64,000 nt of DNA. Origin: Bacillus subtilis subsp. subtilis. GTDB taxonomy: Bacteria; Pseudomonadota; Gammaproteobacteria; Xanthomonadales; Xanthomonadaceae. The notes under the pieces were generated by a model, which was not told the origin of the DNA, did no database searches, and saw nothing but the letters and a program-made list of their open reading frames with translations. The stretch lies in NCBI GenBank assembly GCA_021733645.1, contig JAHREJ010000012.1, positions 1-64,000 of the forward strand. The letters run 5' to 3'. This document shows positions 46,605-56,819 of the stretch, piece after piece (position 1 is the stretch's first letter; each line of letters opens with the position of its first letter). The translations under genes and the position numbers were made by a program.

Positions 46605-46627
46605 GCCCCCTTCAACACGAAGGGGGC
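46605..46627 (+). terminator. GC-rich hairpin after the tct operon
   Basis: GCCCCCTTC and GAAGGGGGC form a perfect 9-bp stem around AACAC, about 70 bp after the binding-protein stop; only a short pyrimidine run follows. Confidence 0.45.
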
Positions 46628-46675
46628 TCCTCTCCAGATGCATTCCGGGGCCGCAGGCCAACTCACACCACCCCG

Positions 46676-46759
46676 GTAGTGACGGCCGCTGGCCGTCAAC
46701 CTCGGTGCAATCGGCGGCAGGGAATAACGGCCGCTGGCCGTCAACCTCATTACAATTGG
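46676..46759. repeat. Pair of SMAG-like units directly upstream of a regulator gene
   Basis: Two units 45 bp apart share ACGGCCGCTGGCCGTCAACC followed by a variable TGCAAT/TACAAT stretch. The first has the GTAG head (46676-46679), the second reads ATAA instead. The second unit ends 5 bp before the ATG of the NarL-type regulator, so it occupies the promoter or 5' untranslated region. Confidence 0.7.
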
Positions 46760-46763
46760 ACGC

Positions 46764-47426
46764 ATGAGCGAATTCACCGTCCTGATCGCCGACGACCACC
46801 CGCTGCTGCGTGCGGCGGTCGTCCATTCCCTGCGCCAGTCGCTGCCGCAGGTGCAGGTGATCGAAGTAGCCAGCGCCGCCACGCTGGAAACCGCGCTGGA
46901 CCAGCACCCGGAAATCGAACTGGTTCTGCTGGACCTGACCATGCCCGGCGCGCGTGGGTTTTCCTCGCTGCTGCACGTGCGCGGCGCGCACCCGGACATC
47001 CCGGTGGTGATCGTGTCCTCCAACGACCATCCGCGCGTGATCCGTCGCGCGCAGCAGTTCGGTGCGGCCGGCTTCATCCCCAAATCCGCGCCGGCCGATG
47101 CCATCGGTCAGGCCGTGGCGACCGTGCTCGATGGCGGCGTGTGGTTTCCCGCGATGGCGCCGGAGCGTTCCGAATCCGACGCACTGCTCGCCGCGCGCCT
47201 GGCCCAGCTCACCCCGCAGCAGTTCCGCGTGCTGCTGTACCTGGCCGACGGCCTGCTCAACAAGCAGATCGCCTACGAGTTGGGCCTGGCCGAAAACACG
47301 GTGAAGGTGCATGTCACCGCGATCCTGAAGAAACTGGAATGCCATAGCCGCACGCAGGCCGCCGTGCTGGTGAAGGCGTTGGAACCCGAAGGCGACGCCG
47401 GCGCAGGCGCAGGCCCCGACGGGTAG
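46764..47426 (+). CDS. NarL/LuxR-family response regulator
   Basis: A 220-residue regulator with IADDHPLL acidic pair, LLDLTMPG phospho-Asp (about residue 55), IPKSA Lys, and a LuxR-type helix-turn-helix (NKQIAYELGLAENTVKVHVTAILKKL). It converges on the hybrid kinase gene, 46 bp tail to tail, and has no other kinase next to it, so the two probably form one signalling pair, resembling the AgmR/ErdR-type arrangements of pseudomonads. Confidence 0.9.
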   Translation: MSEFTVLIADDHPLLRAAVVHSLRQSLPQVQVIEVASAATLETALDQHPEIELVLLDLTMPGARGFSSLLHVRGAHPDIPVVIVSSNDHPRVIRRAQQFGAAGFIPKSAPADAIGQAVATVLDGGVWFPAMAPERSESDALLAARLAQLTPQQFRVLLYLADGLLNKQIAYELGLAENTVKVHVTAILKKLECHSRTQAAVLVKALEPEGDAGAGAGPDG

Positions 47427-47472
47427 CGCCGATGGTGGGTCCGGGTCACCGGATCGATGCCACCCTTGATTG

Positions 47473-50118
47473 TTACGCGCTGTGCCTGACCAGCAGCTGC
47501 GTCATCAACGCCCGCAACGCCGGCGGCCGCACCGGCTTGGACAGGAACCCCCAGCCGTTTTCCACCGCCTGCGCGCGCAGCGCATCATCGCGCTCGGCAG
47601 TGACCAGGATCACCGGCGGGCGCGCCTGCCATACTTCGCACAGGTGCTCATACAGCGCCGGGCCGTGCCACTGGCCCATGCGCACATCCAGCAGCAGCAA
47701 CTGCGGCACGTTGAGTGCAGAGGCAATGTCCAGCGCGGCCTGCGGGCCGTCGGCCAGGTCCACCGCGCAGCCCCAGCGCTCCAGCAGCGCGCGGGTGGCG
47801 GCACACACGCGCGGGTCGTCGTCGATGCTCCAGACCCGGCATTGCCGCAACGGGCTGTCATCGCCAACGTCGGCGGCCGCCGCGGGCGGCGCAGGCGGCG
47901 CCGGAATCGCGGCCACATCGCCCAGCGCCACGCTCACCGCGAACACGCTACCGCGCCCCAGCGTCGAGCGCAGGTGGATGCGATGGCCCAGCAGGCGGCC
48001 GATGCGTTCCACGATGGCCAGCCCAAGACCGGCCCCGCGCTCCTGGTCCACGCCATCATCCAGGCGGCGGAACTCTTCGAAGATCTCGCCCTGCAGGCTC
48101 TCCGGAATGCCCGGACCCTGGTCATGCACTTCAATGCGCAGTTGGTTGCCCGCGCGCCGGCAGCCGATCAGCACGCGTCCGCGCGGGGTGTATCGCAGCG
48201 CGTTGGACAGGAAGTTCTGCAGGATCCGGCGCAGCAACGCTTCATCGCTCACCACCACCGCACGCGTGTCCACCCAGCGCAGCTGCAATCCGCGGCGGTC
48301 GGCGGCGATGCCGAACTCGCGCGCCAGCGTTTCCAGCAGCGGCGACAGCGCGAAGGCCTGCACGTGGGTCTGCAGCGTGCCCGATTCCAGCCGCGAGATA
48401 TCCAGCAGGCTGGTCAGGATCGCGTCCTGCGCCGCCAGCGCCGCGTCCACGTGTTCGCTCAACTCGCGTGCATCGCCGGCCAGCTTGCCGCGCAGCACCG
48501 ACACGAACATGCGCGCGGCATTCAACGGCTGCAGCAGGTCGTGCACCGCCGAGGCGACAAAGCGCGATTTGTAGCGGTTGGCCCGCTCGGCTTCATGCCG
48601 GGCTTCGTCCAGGTCACGCGTGCGCTCGGCCACGCGGTGCTCCAGCGCATCGGCCAGCGAGCGCAGTTCGCGCGCGGTGTTCTTGTAGGCGGTGATGTCG
48701 GCATAGCTGGTGACAAAGCCGCCATCGGGCAGCGGGTTGCCACGGATTTCCAGCACGGTGCCGTCGTCTTTCTCGCTCTCGCGCATGTGCGGGCGGCCGC
48801 TGCGCAGGTGGTTCAGGCGACGCTCGATGGCCTCGTCGATCGGCCCCGGCCCCAGCAGCCCGCGGCGTGCGTTGTAGCGGAAAATCTCTTCAATGGGACG
48901 ACCCTCGCGGATCAGCCCGGCCGGGAACTTGAACAGCTCCAGGTAACGCGCATTCCACGCCACCAGCTTCTGCGCGTTGTCGATCACCACCACGCCCTGC
49001 GGCAGGTGCGCCAGGCTGCGGCTCAGGCCGCTGTCGGCCTGCTGGGCGGCCTGCAGCACGCCATCCTGCGCGGTGCGCAGTTCTTCGGCGTGCTGGGCCA
49101 GCACGCTTTCCAGCTCGCGCCGGCTGCGCTGGCGGTGTGCATCCAGGCGCCGCCGCTGCTGCACGAACAGCACCAGGAAGCCCAGTGCCAGCCACGCCGC
49201 GCCACCGCCGATGGCGGCACTGCGCCCGGCACTGGTGGCCGCGCCGGCATCGTGCAGCAGGTGCAGGTTCCAGTGCTCTTCGGGCAGGGCCAGGCTCTGC
49301 CACAGCATCGGCCCGGGCAGCACCGGGTCGAGCAGGCGCACCATGCGCCCGCCGTTTTCCAGCACATCCTCGGTGCGCACCCGCAGCGGTTGCAGCGAGC
49401 GGTCGGCGTACTGCCGTGCGTCCAGCATTTCGCGACGCTCGGCCAGGCCCAGCGGCCGCAGCAGCCGGTAACGCCAGGCATCGCGGTTGGCCAGGAACAC
49501 CACGTCGTGTTCGTCGCTGGCCAGCACGACGTCCGGGCTGGGCAGCCATTCCTGTTCCAGCGCCGACAGTTCGATCTTGATCACCACCACGCCCAGGCGC
49601 TGGCCGTTTTCCTCGATCGCCTGGGACAGGAAATAGCCCGGCACCCCGGTGGTCATGCCGATGCCGTAGAAACGGCCGCGGCCGGTGGCCAGGGCCTGCC
49701 GGTAATAGGGGCGGTAGCTGTAGTCTTCCCCGACGTTGCTGCTGGCCTGGTCCCAGTTGCTGGCCGCCACGGCAACACCGTCGTGCCCGACCAGGGTCAG
49801 GGTAGACGCGCGGGTGACCTGGTTGGCCTGTTGCAGTTTGAGGTTCAGGCGTTGGCGCGCCGACGCATCGGGCACCTGCAGCAGCGCGCGGCGCAGGTCC
49901 GGGTCCAGCGCCAGCACCTGCGGCAGCGTGCCGAAGCGGTCGATGCGCTGCTGCAGGCCCTGGCCGTACAGTTCCAGCTGGCGCTGTACCTGCGCGCTTT
50001 CGGTGGCCAGCGCACGCCGCCACGCATAGTGGCCGGCGGCGGCCGCGCACAGCAGGGTGCCGCCGATCATCAGCAGCAGGGTCAGCAACAAGGTGCGGTG
50101 GCGGCCGAGCCAGTACAT
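47473..50118 (-). CDS. Hybrid sensor kinase with DctB-like Cache domain, PAS and receiver
   Basis: An 881-residue membrane kinase. TM1 (LLLTLLLMIGGTLLCAAAAG), a periplasmic double-Cache domain (residues about 35-290; YSYRPYYRQALATGRGRFYGIG is DctB-like), TM2, a PAS-7 domain (LPQGVVVIDNAQKLVAWN), SAVHDLLQPLNAARMF with the phospho-His, NFLSNALRY, DQGPGI, GAGLGLAIV, and a C-terminal receiver (SIDDDP, LLLLDVRMG, LSKPVR). DctB-type Cache domains bind C4-dicarboxylates. The neighbours downstream on the chromosome are a porin and DctA, which supports dicarboxylate sensing. Confidence 0.92.
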   Translation of the reverse strand: MYWLGRHRTLLLTLLLMIGGTLLCAAAAGHYAWRRALATESAQVQRQLELYGQGLQQRIDRFGTLPQVLALDPDLRRALLQVPDASARQRLNLKLQQANQVTRASTLTLVGHDGVAVAASNWDQASSNVGEDYSYRPYYRQALATGRGRFYGIGMTTGVPGYFLSQAIEENGQRLGVVVIKIELSALEQEWLPSPDVVLASDEHDVVFLANRDAWRYRLLRPLGLAERREMLDARQYADRSLQPLRVRTEDVLENGGRMVRLLDPVLPGPMLWQSLALPEEHWNLHLLHDAGAATSAGRSAAIGGGAAWLALGFLVLFVQQRRRLDAHRQRSRRELESVLAQHAEELRTAQDGVLQAAQQADSGLSRSLAHLPQGVVVIDNAQKLVAWNARYLELFKFPAGLIREGRPIEEIFRYNARRGLLGPGPIDEAIERRLNHLRSGRPHMRESEKDDGTVLEIRGNPLPDGGFVTSYADITAYKNTARELRSLADALEHRVAERTRDLDEARHEAERANRYKSRFVASAVHDLLQPLNAARMFVSVLRGKLAGDARELSEHVDAALAAQDAILTSLLDISRLESGTLQTHVQAFALSPLLETLAREFGIAADRRGLQLRWVDTRAVVVSDEALLRRILQNFLSNALRYTPRGRVLIGCRRAGNQLRIEVHDQGPGIPESLQGEIFEEFRRLDDGVDQERGAGLGLAIVERIGRLLGHRIHLRSTLGRGSVFAVSVALGDVAAIPAPPAPPAAAADVGDDSPLRQCRVWSIDDDPRVCAATRALLERWGCAVDLADGPQAALDIASALNVPQLLLLDVRMGQWHGPALYEHLCEVWQARPPVILVTAERDDALRAQAVENGWGFLSKPVRPPALRALMTQLLVRHSA

Positions 50119-50174
50119 GGCGGCAGTCTACGGGCGTGCGACGGGCGTGGGGAGCACGCCCGCCGCGAGGCCGA

Positions 50175-51341
50175 TCAGAAGTGCATCTGCGCGCGCAGTT
50201 CGAAGATTTCCGGGGTGGTGTGCACACCGCGACGGCTGGCGTCGGCCTTCACGTAGTTGGCCTGGAACTTGAAGTGGCTGGTGAGGTACCAGTTCGCGCC
50301 CAGGGTCCAGTCGTGCTGGCGGCCGCCGAACACATCGGCATCGTCCAGGTCCAGGCGGCTGTAGCGGGCCACCAGCTCCACCGCGCCGTAATCGTGGGCC
50401 GGCTTGATGTTGGCCACCGCGCCGGCGTTGTACGGGCGCGATTCGCCGGTGAGCACCCAGCTGGCCATCGCGTACTGGCCGTTGCCGGTGTAATCGGGCT
50501 TGCCTTCGCGGGTAACGGTGGTCTGCAGGGCTTCGGCCTGCACCGAGAACGGACCGCGGATCCAGATGCCCTCCAGGCCGGTGCGGCGGATCTGGTCGGC
50601 GGTGGCCAGTGCGCCTGAATCCACCAGGCGGATGTCGGTCAGGCCCGCTTCGGGGCGCGCACGCAGGCGCGCGCTGGCCTCGTGGTGCACATCGCGGCCG
50701 TCGCTGTAGCCGCGTGGATTTTCCTGCGAATAGGCCAGGCCCAGATGGAGCACATCGCCTGCGGCCTTCACCGGTGTCCACACCGCACGCACCGCTTGGG
50801 TGGTGCCGGGGTTGTCACCCTGCAGGTCCTTGCCGCCGTAGGCGCCGGCCTGCAGCAGGTACTGCGGGCGTTCCAGCACCCATTCGGCACCGGTGCGGCG
50901 GCCTTCGTAGAACGCCTGCACGGGCAGGGCGGTTTCCAGGAAGCTGCCGGCGCGCGAGGAGGTGCCAGCATCCAGGCCCACCGGGGTCTTCATGTAGCCG
51001 AAGCGGAAGCGGCCCACGTCGCGACCGAAGAACGCCTTGCTTTCAAAGCGCACGAACACGTCCAGCCAGGTATCGGCCTGGAAGTCGTAGTAGACCATCG
51101 CGTCGTACACGCCCTTCTTCTTCAGCGTGGCGCCAAACTCCTTGCGGCGCACCGCGTCGGCGTCTTCGATGCCGCTGTTGCCGGAGAAATCGTTGAGGTC
51201 GTAGGCAATGTTGGCGGTGGCCGCCAGTTCGGTGCCGTCGCTGAAGGCAACCTTGGTCGGCCAGTTGTCGAAGTCGGCGGCCGAAGCCAGGGCAGGGGTG
51301 GCGGCCAGGCACAGGGCCAGCAGGGTCGGGGTCGGGCGCAT
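50175..51341 (-). CDS. OprO/OprP-family porin, dicarboxylate locus
   Basis: A 388-residue outer-membrane protein from ATG 51341 with a signal peptide ending LASA. VYYDFQADTWLDVFVRFESKAF, GRFRFGYMKTPVGLDA and the terminal RAQMHF with Phe fit the phosphate-selective porin O/P family. It is a paralog of the porin in the citrate operon. It diverges from dctA, so it probably admits C4-dicarboxylates across the outer membrane. The much longer open frame upstream is an antisense shadow of dctA. Confidence 0.9.
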   Translation of the reverse strand: MRPTPTLLALCLAATPALASAADFDNWPTKVAFSDGTELAATANIAYDLNDFSGNSGIEDADAVRRKEFGATLKKKGVYDAMVYYDFQADTWLDVFVRFESKAFFGRDVGRFRFGYMKTPVGLDAGTSSRAGSFLETALPVQAFYEGRRTGAEWVLERPQYLLQAGAYGGKDLQGDNPGTTQAVRAVWTPVKAAGDVLHLGLAYSQENPRGYSDGRDVHHEASARLRARPEAGLTDIRLVDSGALATADQIRRTGLEGIWIRGPFSVQAEALQTTVTREGKPDYTGNGQYAMASWVLTGESRPYNAGAVANIKPAHDYGAVELVARYSRLDLDDADVFGGRQHDWTLGANWYLTSHFKFQANYVKADASRRGVHTTPEIFELRAQMHF

Positions 51342-51650
51342 GAAGGTGCTGCTCTCTCTTTGAGACGGGACAGGACAACAACGGCCGCAGCGCCGGAAAC
51401 TGTTGCCAGCCGGGCCGCGCGCGGTCACTTGCCGCCGTGGGGGAGGGCGGTGTGGGGGCAGTGTAGGCACCCAACGCCACCTGAACCGGGGGGCTAGTAC
51501 CAATAGGTTATCTGCGTTGCGGTGACTCGCGCGTACAAATGCGTCCATCCGCTGCAGCCGGCCCCATCGTGCCGCTGCGACGTTCCTTGGAACCGGCCCG
51601 CCGCTGTCTGCGGGCCGGACGCGCCAGTATCGCCCGATCCGGAGTCCGCC
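51342..51650. other. Divergent promoter region of porin and dctA
   Basis: This 309-bp spacer holds no gene. A T/A-rich island (CTAGTACCAATAGGTTATC, 51494-51512) stands out from the GC-rich background and is the best candidate for regulator binding or promoter elements. No convincing sigma-54 -24/-12 pair is seen, unlike rhizobial dctA promoters. Confidence 0.5.
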
Positions 51651-53000
51651 ATGCACATTCCCACCGCTGCCCCGCTTGCGGCCAAGCCGCTGCCCTTCTA
51701 CCGCCAGCTGTACTTCCAGGTGGTGGTGGCGATCGTGCTGGGGGCCATCCTTGGCCACTACGAGCCGGCCTTCGCCGAGTCGCTCAAGCCGCTGGGCGAT
51801 GCCTTCATCAAACTGGTCAAGATGATCATCGCCCCGGTGATCTTCCTGACCATCGTCACCGGCATCGCCGGCATGACCCACCTGCGCACCGTGGGCCGGG
51901 TGTTCGCCAAATCGATGGCCTACTTCCTGTTCTTCTCCACCCTGGCGCTGATCGTGGGCATGGTGGTGGCGCACGTGGTGCAGCCCGGCGCCGGCATGAA
52001 CATCAACCCGGCCGACCTGGACCAGACCGCGGTCCACAGCTACGTGCAGAAATCCCATGAGCTGACCCTGACCGGCTTTGCGATGGACATCATCCCGGCC
52101 ACGCTGGTCAGCGCGTTCGTGGATGGCAACATCCTGCAGGTGCTGTTCGTGGCCGTGCTGTTCGGCGTGGCGCTGGCCCTGACCGGCGCCAAGGGCCGCC
52201 CGGTGCTGACCTTCCTGGAGGCGTTGACCGCCCCGGTATTCCGCCTGGTGCACATCCTGATGAAGGCCGCCCCGATCGGCGCCTTCGGTGCCATCGCCTT
52301 CACCATCGGCAAGTACGGGGTGGGCTCGCTGGTCAACCTGGCCTGGCTGGTGGGCTCGTTCTACCTCACCGCGTTCCTGTTCGTGGCGGTCATCCTGGGC
52401 GTGGTCTGCCGGCTGTGCGGGTTCTCGGTGTTCAAGCTGGCCCGCTACCTCAAGGCCGAGCTGCTGCTGGTGCTGGGCACGTCCTCGTCCGAATCGGCGC
52501 TGCCTTCGCTGATGGAGAAGATGGAGCGCGCCGGTTGCGCCAAGTCGGTGGTGGGCCTGGTGGTCCCCACCGGCTATTCGTTCAACCTGGATGGCACCAA
52601 CATCTACATGACCCTGGCCGCGCTGTTCATCGCCCAGGCCACCAATACCGAACTGACCCTGGGCCACCAGATCGCGCTGCTGCTGGTGGCGATGCTCAGT
52701 TCCAAGGGCGCCGCTGGCGTCACCGGGGCCGGCTTCATCACCCTGGCCGCCACCTTGGCGGTGGTGCCTGAAGTGCCGGTGGCCGGCATGGCGCTGATCC
52801 TGGGCGTGGACCGTTTCATGAGCGAATGCCGTTCGCTGACCAACTTCATCGGCAATGCCGTGGCCACCGTGGTGGTGTCGCGCTGGGAAGGCGCGCTGGA
52901 CCGCGACCGCCTGGCGCTGGCCCTGGACGGCCGCGAAGCCGAACTGCCCGCGCTCACCACCGACGACCTGCCCTCGCCGCTGGCCGCCCCGGCGCGCTGA
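51651..53000 (+). CDS. dctA: C4-dicarboxylate:proton/sodium symporter DctA
   Basis: A 449-residue transporter of the glutamate/dicarboxylate family, from ATG 51651 with GGAG ten bases upstream. [41 protein letters not shown] (the serine-rich hairpin HP1), [16 protein letters not shown] (TM7) and [20 protein letters not shown] (HP2) are diagnostic. It imports succinate, fumarate and malate. A strong terminator follows, then maeB. Confidence 0.95.
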   Translation: MHIPTAAPLAAKPLPFYRQLYFQVVVAIVLGAILGHYEPAFAESLKPLGDAFIKLVKMIIAPVIFLTIVTGIAGMTHLRTVGRVFAKSMAYFLFFSTLALIVGMVVAHVVQPGAGMNINPADLDQTAVHSYVQKSHELTLTGFAMDIIPATLVSAFVDGNILQVLFVAVLFGVALALTGAKGRPVLTFLEALTAPVFRLVHILMKAAPIGAFGAIAFTIGKYGVGSLVNLAWLVGSFYLTAFLFVAVILGVVCRLCGFSVFKLARYLKAELLLVLGTSSSESALPSLMEKMERAGCAKSVVGLVVPTGYSFNLDGTNIYMTLAALFIAQATNTELTLGHQIALLLVAMLSSKGAAGVTGAGFITLAATLAVVPEVPVAGMALILGVDRFMSECRSLTNFIGNAVATVVVSRWEGALDRDRLALALDGREAELPALTTDDLPSPLAAPAR

Positions 53001-53024
53001 ACCGCTTGATGCGTGTGTGTGTTG

Positions 53025-53069
53025 CAGGGCCCGCCCGCTCCCCCTGGACGGCGGGCCCTGTTTTTTTTT
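53025..53069 (+). terminator. Terminator of dctA
   Basis: CAGGGCCCGCC and GGCGGGCCCTG pair in an 11-bp stem followed by nine T residues. Confidence 0.95.
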
Positions 53070-53242
53070 GAAGGCGCTGGCGGTGCGGGTTGTCATCGCA
53101 CTTGGCCACGCTGCGCATACGCTGCCGAACGGCGGGCTTTATGTGCGGTTGCAGCATAGCCGCGACAGCGTAGCGACAGGTCCATCCACGCCAACGGGGG
53201 TATGATCCCCTGTTCCTCTCGCCCATTCATCTGCAGAAAGCG

Positions 53243-55537
53243 ATGTCCAACGAAGATTTCAAACAGGCTGCCCTCGATTACCACCGCATGTCGCCGCCGG
53301 GCAAGATCCGCGTCGCAGCGACCAAGCCGATGCTGACCCAGCGTGATCTGTCGTTGGCGTACTCGCCGGGCGTGGCACACGCCTGCGAGGCGATCATGGC
53401 CGACCCGCAGCAGGCCAGTGAACTGACCGCACGCGGCAACCTGGTCGCCGTCATCTCCAACGGCACCGCCGTGCTGGGCCTGGGCAACATCGGCCCGCTG
53501 GCCGGCAAGCCGGTGATGGAAGGCAAGGGCGTGCTGTTCCAGAAGTTCGCCGGCATCGATGTGTTCGACATCGAGATCGACGAAAACGACCCGGACAAGC
53601 TGGTCGACATCATCGCCTCGCTGGAGCCCACCTTCGGCGGCATCAACCTGGAAGACATCAAGGCCCCGGAATGCTTCATCGTCGAGCGCAAGCTGCGCGA
53701 GCGCATGAACATCCCGGTGTTCCATGACGACCAGCACGGCACGGCGATCATCGTCGGCGCCGCGGTGCTCAACGCGATGGTGGTCACCGGCAAGAAGATC
53801 GAAGACATCAAGCTGGCCACCACCGGCATGGGCGCGGCGGGTATTTCCTGCGTCAACATGCTGGTCTCGCTGGGCCTGAAGAAGGAAAACATCCTGGCCT
53901 TCGACCGCGACGGGGTGATCCACACCGGCCGCAGCGACCTGGACCCGGAAAAGGCGCGTTACGCCCGCGACACCGACAAGCGCACGCTGGCCGAGATCGT
54001 CGATGGCGCCGATATCTTCCTGGGCCTGTCGGCCCCGGGCATCCTCACCGCGGACATGGTCAAGACCATGGCCAAGGACCCGGTGATTTTCGCGCTGGCC
54101 AACCCGACTCCGGAAATCATGCCCGAGATGGCGCGTTCGGTTCGCCCGGACGCCATCATCGGCACCGGTCGTTCGGACTACCCGAACCAGATCAACAACG
54201 TGCTGTGCTTCCCGTACCTGTTCCGCGGTGCGCTGGACGTGGGCGCCACGGCGATCAACGAAGAAATGAAGATCGCCTGCGTGCACGCGATCGCTGCGAT
54301 GGCGCGTCGCGAGGCCAGCGACCTGGGCTCGGCCTATGGTGATGAAACGCCCAGCTTCGGCCGCGATTACCTGATCCCGCGCCCGTTCGACCGCCGCCTG
54401 CTGGTGGAGCTGTCGGCCGCCGTGGCCCAGGCCGCGATGGATTCGGGCGTGGCGACGCGTCCGGTGGCCGACATGGGCGCCTACCGGGAGAAGCTGGCCC
54501 AGTTCGTCTACCGCACCAGTCTGATGATGAAGCCGGTCTACGACCGTGCGCGCGCCGACAAGCAGCGCGTGGTCTATGCCGAGGGCGAAGAAGAAGTGGT
54601 GCTGCGTGCGGTGCAGAACGTGGTCGATGAAGGCCTGGCGCAGCCGATCCTGATCGGCCGCCCGGACGTGATCGAATCACGCATCGAGCGCCTGGGTCTG
54701 CGTATGAAGGCCGGTGTCGACTTCGACATCACTAACATCAACGATGACCCGCGCTTCAACGAGTACTGGCAGTACTACCACAACCTCACCGGGCGCCGCG
54801 GCGTGACCGTGGCGGCGGCCAAGAACCTGATGCGTTCACGCCCGACGCTGATCGCGGCGGTGATGGTGGCGCGCGGTGAAGCCGATGCCATGCTCACCGG
54901 CGTGGTGGGCCGCTTCCACAAGAAGCTGGGTTACGTGCGCAGCGTGCTGCCGCTGGAGCCGCGCGTCAGCTCGACCTCGGCGATGACCGGGGTGATCAAC
55001 CAGCAGGGCGTGTTCTTCTTCGTGGATACCCACGTGCAGGAAGACCCCACCGCCGAGCAGATCTGCGAAGCGACCCTGCAGGCGGCCTACCGCATGAAGC
55101 TGTTCGGGATCGAACCGAAGGTGGCACTGCTGTCGCACTCCAACTTCGGCAGCCACGATTCCAAGGACGCGCTGAAGATGCGCAGCGTCCGCGCGATGCT
55201 GCTCAAGCGCAATCCACGGTTGAACGTGGACGGCGAAATGCAGGGCGACACCGCGTGGGACGAAGCGCTGCGCCAGAAGCTGCTGCCCAACAGCACGCTG
55301 AAGGGCCGTGCCAATCTGTTCGTGCTGCCGAACCTGGAAGCGGCCAACATCGCCTACAACCTGGTGCGCGTGTTCACCGACGGCGTGGCCATCGGCCCGA
55401 TCCTGATGGGCGTGGCCAAGCCGGTGCACATCCTGACCACCAGCGCCACCTCGCGCCGCGTGCTCAACATGACCGCGATCGCCGCGGTGGATGCGCAGAT
55501 CCGCAAGCAGCTGGAGGCGGAAAAGAACGGCGCATAA
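53243..55537 (+). CDS. maeB: NADP-dependent malic enzyme with phosphotransacetylase-like domain
   Basis: A 764-residue MaeB. Residues 1-430 are malic enzyme ([46 protein letters not shown] cofactor loop), converting malate to pyruvate and CO2 with NADP reduction. Residues about 435-764 are a phosphotransacetylase-like domain, regulatory and binding acetyl-CoA in E. coli MaeB. Its place next to dctA lets imported C4 acids feed into pyruvate and NADPH. Confidence 0.95.
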   Translation: MSNEDFKQAALDYHRMSPPGKIRVAATKPMLTQRDLSLAYSPGVAHACEAIMADPQQASELTARGNLVAVISNGTAVLGLGNIGPLAGKPVMEGKGVLFQKFAGIDVFDIEIDENDPDKLVDIIASLEPTFGGINLEDIKAPECFIVERKLRERMNIPVFHDDQHGTAIIVGAAVLNAMVVTGKKIEDIKLATTGMGAAGISCVNMLVSLGLKKENILAFDRDGVIHTGRSDLDPEKARYARDTDKRTLAEIVDGADIFLGLSAPGILTADMVKTMAKDPVIFALANPTPEIMPEMARSVRPDAIIGTGRSDYPNQINNVLCFPYLFRGALDVGATAINEEMKIACVHAIAAMARREASDLGSAYGDETPSFGRDYLIPRPFDRRLLVELSAAVAQAAMDSGVATRPVADMGAYREKLAQFVYRTSLMMKPVYDRARADKQRVVYAEGEEEVVLRAVQNVVDEGLAQPILIGRPDVIESRIERLGLRMKAGVDFDITNINDDPRFNEYWQYYHNLTGRRGVTVAAAKNLMRSRPTLIAAVMVARGEADAMLTGVVGRFHKKLGYVRSVLPLEPRVSSTSAMTGVINQQGVFFFVDTHVQEDPTAEQICEATLQAAYRMKLFGIEPKVALLSHSNFGSHDSKDALKMRSVRAMLLKRNPRLNVDGEMQGDTAWDEALRQKLLPNSTLKGRANLFVLPNLEAANIAYNLVRVFTDGVAIGPILMGVAKPVHILTTSATSRRVLNMTAIAAVDAQIRKQLEAEKNGA

Positions 55538-55563
55538 CGCGCCGGTCTTTTGACCTCCAGCTG

Positions 55564-55593
55564 CCAAAACGCGCCCCTCGGGGCGCGTTTTGG
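55564..55593 (+). terminator. Terminator of maeB
   Basis: CCAAAACGCGCCCC and GGGGCGCGTTTTGG form a 14-bp self-complementary stem with A and T ends, working in both directions. Confidence 0.88.
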
Positions 55594-55618
55594 TTTCGCG
55601 CAGCGAAACGCGGATCGG

Positions 55619-55645
55619 GTAGCTACCGACCGTTGGTCGGTAGGC
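55619..55645. repeat. SMAG palindrome
   Basis: GTAG head at 55619-55622, then CTACCGACC, a GTT loop and GGTCGGTAG. It shares the GACCGTTGGTC core with the array at 7.65-7.85 kb. Confidence 0.75.
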
Positions 55646-55895
55646 ATCCTTCGGATGCCCGCGCATGCATCCTCCAACCCCGCCTTCGGCGCGCCCCTTC
55701 GGCTCTCCACCCGACACATCACGGTGCGCCGCCGCAGGTGTTGCCTTCGCCGCTGCCACACGCACGCCGCACCCCGGTCACCCCCCTGCAACCTCCCAAG
55801 GGCCCAATACCCCCACGCGGCCTGGCCGCGGCGGTGGGCCTCTGGCTCCCGCCGCCCTGGGCCCGACCAGACCCCCTGCAAGCCGGAGCCGTGCC

Positions 55896-55970
55896 ATGCG
55901 CCATCGAATGACCCACCGCTATTTCAAGCAGTTGTTCGCGCTGTACGCCGGGTTGGTGGGCGCACGCTGA
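55896..55970 (+). CDS. Possible 24-residue peptide
   Basis: ATG 55896 is preceded by GGAG at seven bases. The frame contains MTHRYFKQLFALYAGLVGAR, with an amphipathic hydrophobic centre. There is no downstream gene on this strand to couple with and no family, so this is only a candidate small gene. Confidence 0.2.
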   Translation: MRHRMTHRYFKQLFALYAGLVGAR

Positions 55971-56079
55971 GGGCGGGCACCGCATGGCGCCGCGCGCAGC
56001 CCCGCTGCACCGTCGCCCGCGGCTGCCTGTGCCGCGCTGCGCCGCGATCGCCGGGCAGATCCCCGGCGCTTCGTTGTCA

Positions 56080-56817
56080 TCATCGTGCCTGTACGTATGC
56101 CGCCCACAGCGCCGGCAATGCCACACCGGTGCGGGTCTGCCACAACGCCGGGGTGTAACGCCCTTCGCGCAGCGCGCCATCCAGTGACTTCACCAGCCCG
56201 GGGTACCGGGCCTCGCTCCACTTCAGGAATGCGCCGGTGACCCGGTAGCCGGTATCGACGCGCTGCCCCTCCTTCACCACCGTTGGCAAGGCCCATCCTG
56301 CAGCGGCATTCTCCCGCCCGTAGCGATCACGCGCATAGTCGGCGATGCCTTCCACCAGCCATCCCGGCACGCGTTCGTTGGCGTACTCGGGATAGCCCTG
56401 CACGATGTGCATGGCCTCGTGGGTCACCAGGTCAACATCGTCGGGATGCTTGTCCAGCCAGGCCGGGTTGAGGGTGATGGTGGCCGCCCCTGCGCCTTCG
56501 CCGACGAAGGCGATGCCGTCGTAGCCCGGGTCGATCACGATCCGCACCTGCGCCGGCGCGGCCGGGTGGAAGTCCGCCCGCTCCCGCACATAGGCGGCGA
56601 AGAAGGTGTCGATGATGCGGGTCCGCATCGGCGCGGCCAGCGCACCGCTTGGATCGTGGTAGGCCAGCGTCACCCCATCGCGCTGTTGGCTGGACTGGAA
56701 CGCCGCGGCATCGAACACCGCCAGCGTCGCCAGCAGCAGCGCCCCGATAGTGCCGCCCGCGGGCCGACCCCGCGCGATCGGCGCCACCGTCTGCGCCAAG
56801 ACATCGGTCATGCCCAT
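56080..56817 (-). CDS. Basic secretory protein-family metallopeptidase
   Basis: About 245 residues from ATG 56817 (GGAGGAG upstream inside the mannosidase tail). A hydrophobic segment (GTIGALLLATLAVFDAAAF) could be a late signal anchor. THEAMHIVQGYPEYANERVPGWLVEGIADYARDRYG gives the HExxH zinc site (His133, Glu134, His137) and the GWLVEGIADY motif of the basic secretory protein family, known from plant defence and bacterial secreted proteins. It directly follows the GH92 gene, 2 bp from its stop, so both act on extracellular substrate together. Confidence 0.88.
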   Translation of the reverse strand: MGMTDVLAQTVAPIARGRPAGGTIGALLLATLAVFDAAAFQSSQQRDGVTLAYHDPSGALAAPMRTRIIDTFFAAYVRERADFHPAAPAQVRIVIDPGYDGIAFVGEGAGAATITLNPAWLDKHPDDVDLVTHEAMHIVQGYPEYANERVPGWLVEGIADYARDRYGRENAAAGWALPTVVKEGQRVDTGYRVTGAFLKWSEARYPGLVKSLDGALREGRYTPALWQTRTGVALPALWAAYVQAR

Positions 56818-56819
56818 TC

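Larger units (their letters stand above)
55538..56079. other. Intergenic tract between maeB and the BSP peptidase gene
   Basis: The tract contains the maeB terminator (55564-55593), a GTTTCGC/GCGAAAC hairpin (about 55593-55609), a SMAG palindrome (55619-55645), a GCATCC/GGATGC hairpin and one weakly supported 24-codon frame (55896-55970). Nothing else is coding. Confidence 0.6.

Noticed and set aside
47470..50256. 928-codon plus-strand frame over the hybrid kinase
   Set aside because: Product is Gln/His/Arg-rich with no motif; the minus strand has all kinase and receiver motifs.
51342..53096. N-terminal extension of the second porin frame across dctA
   Set aside because: The extension is antisense to dctA and not porin-like; the signal peptide begins at 51341.
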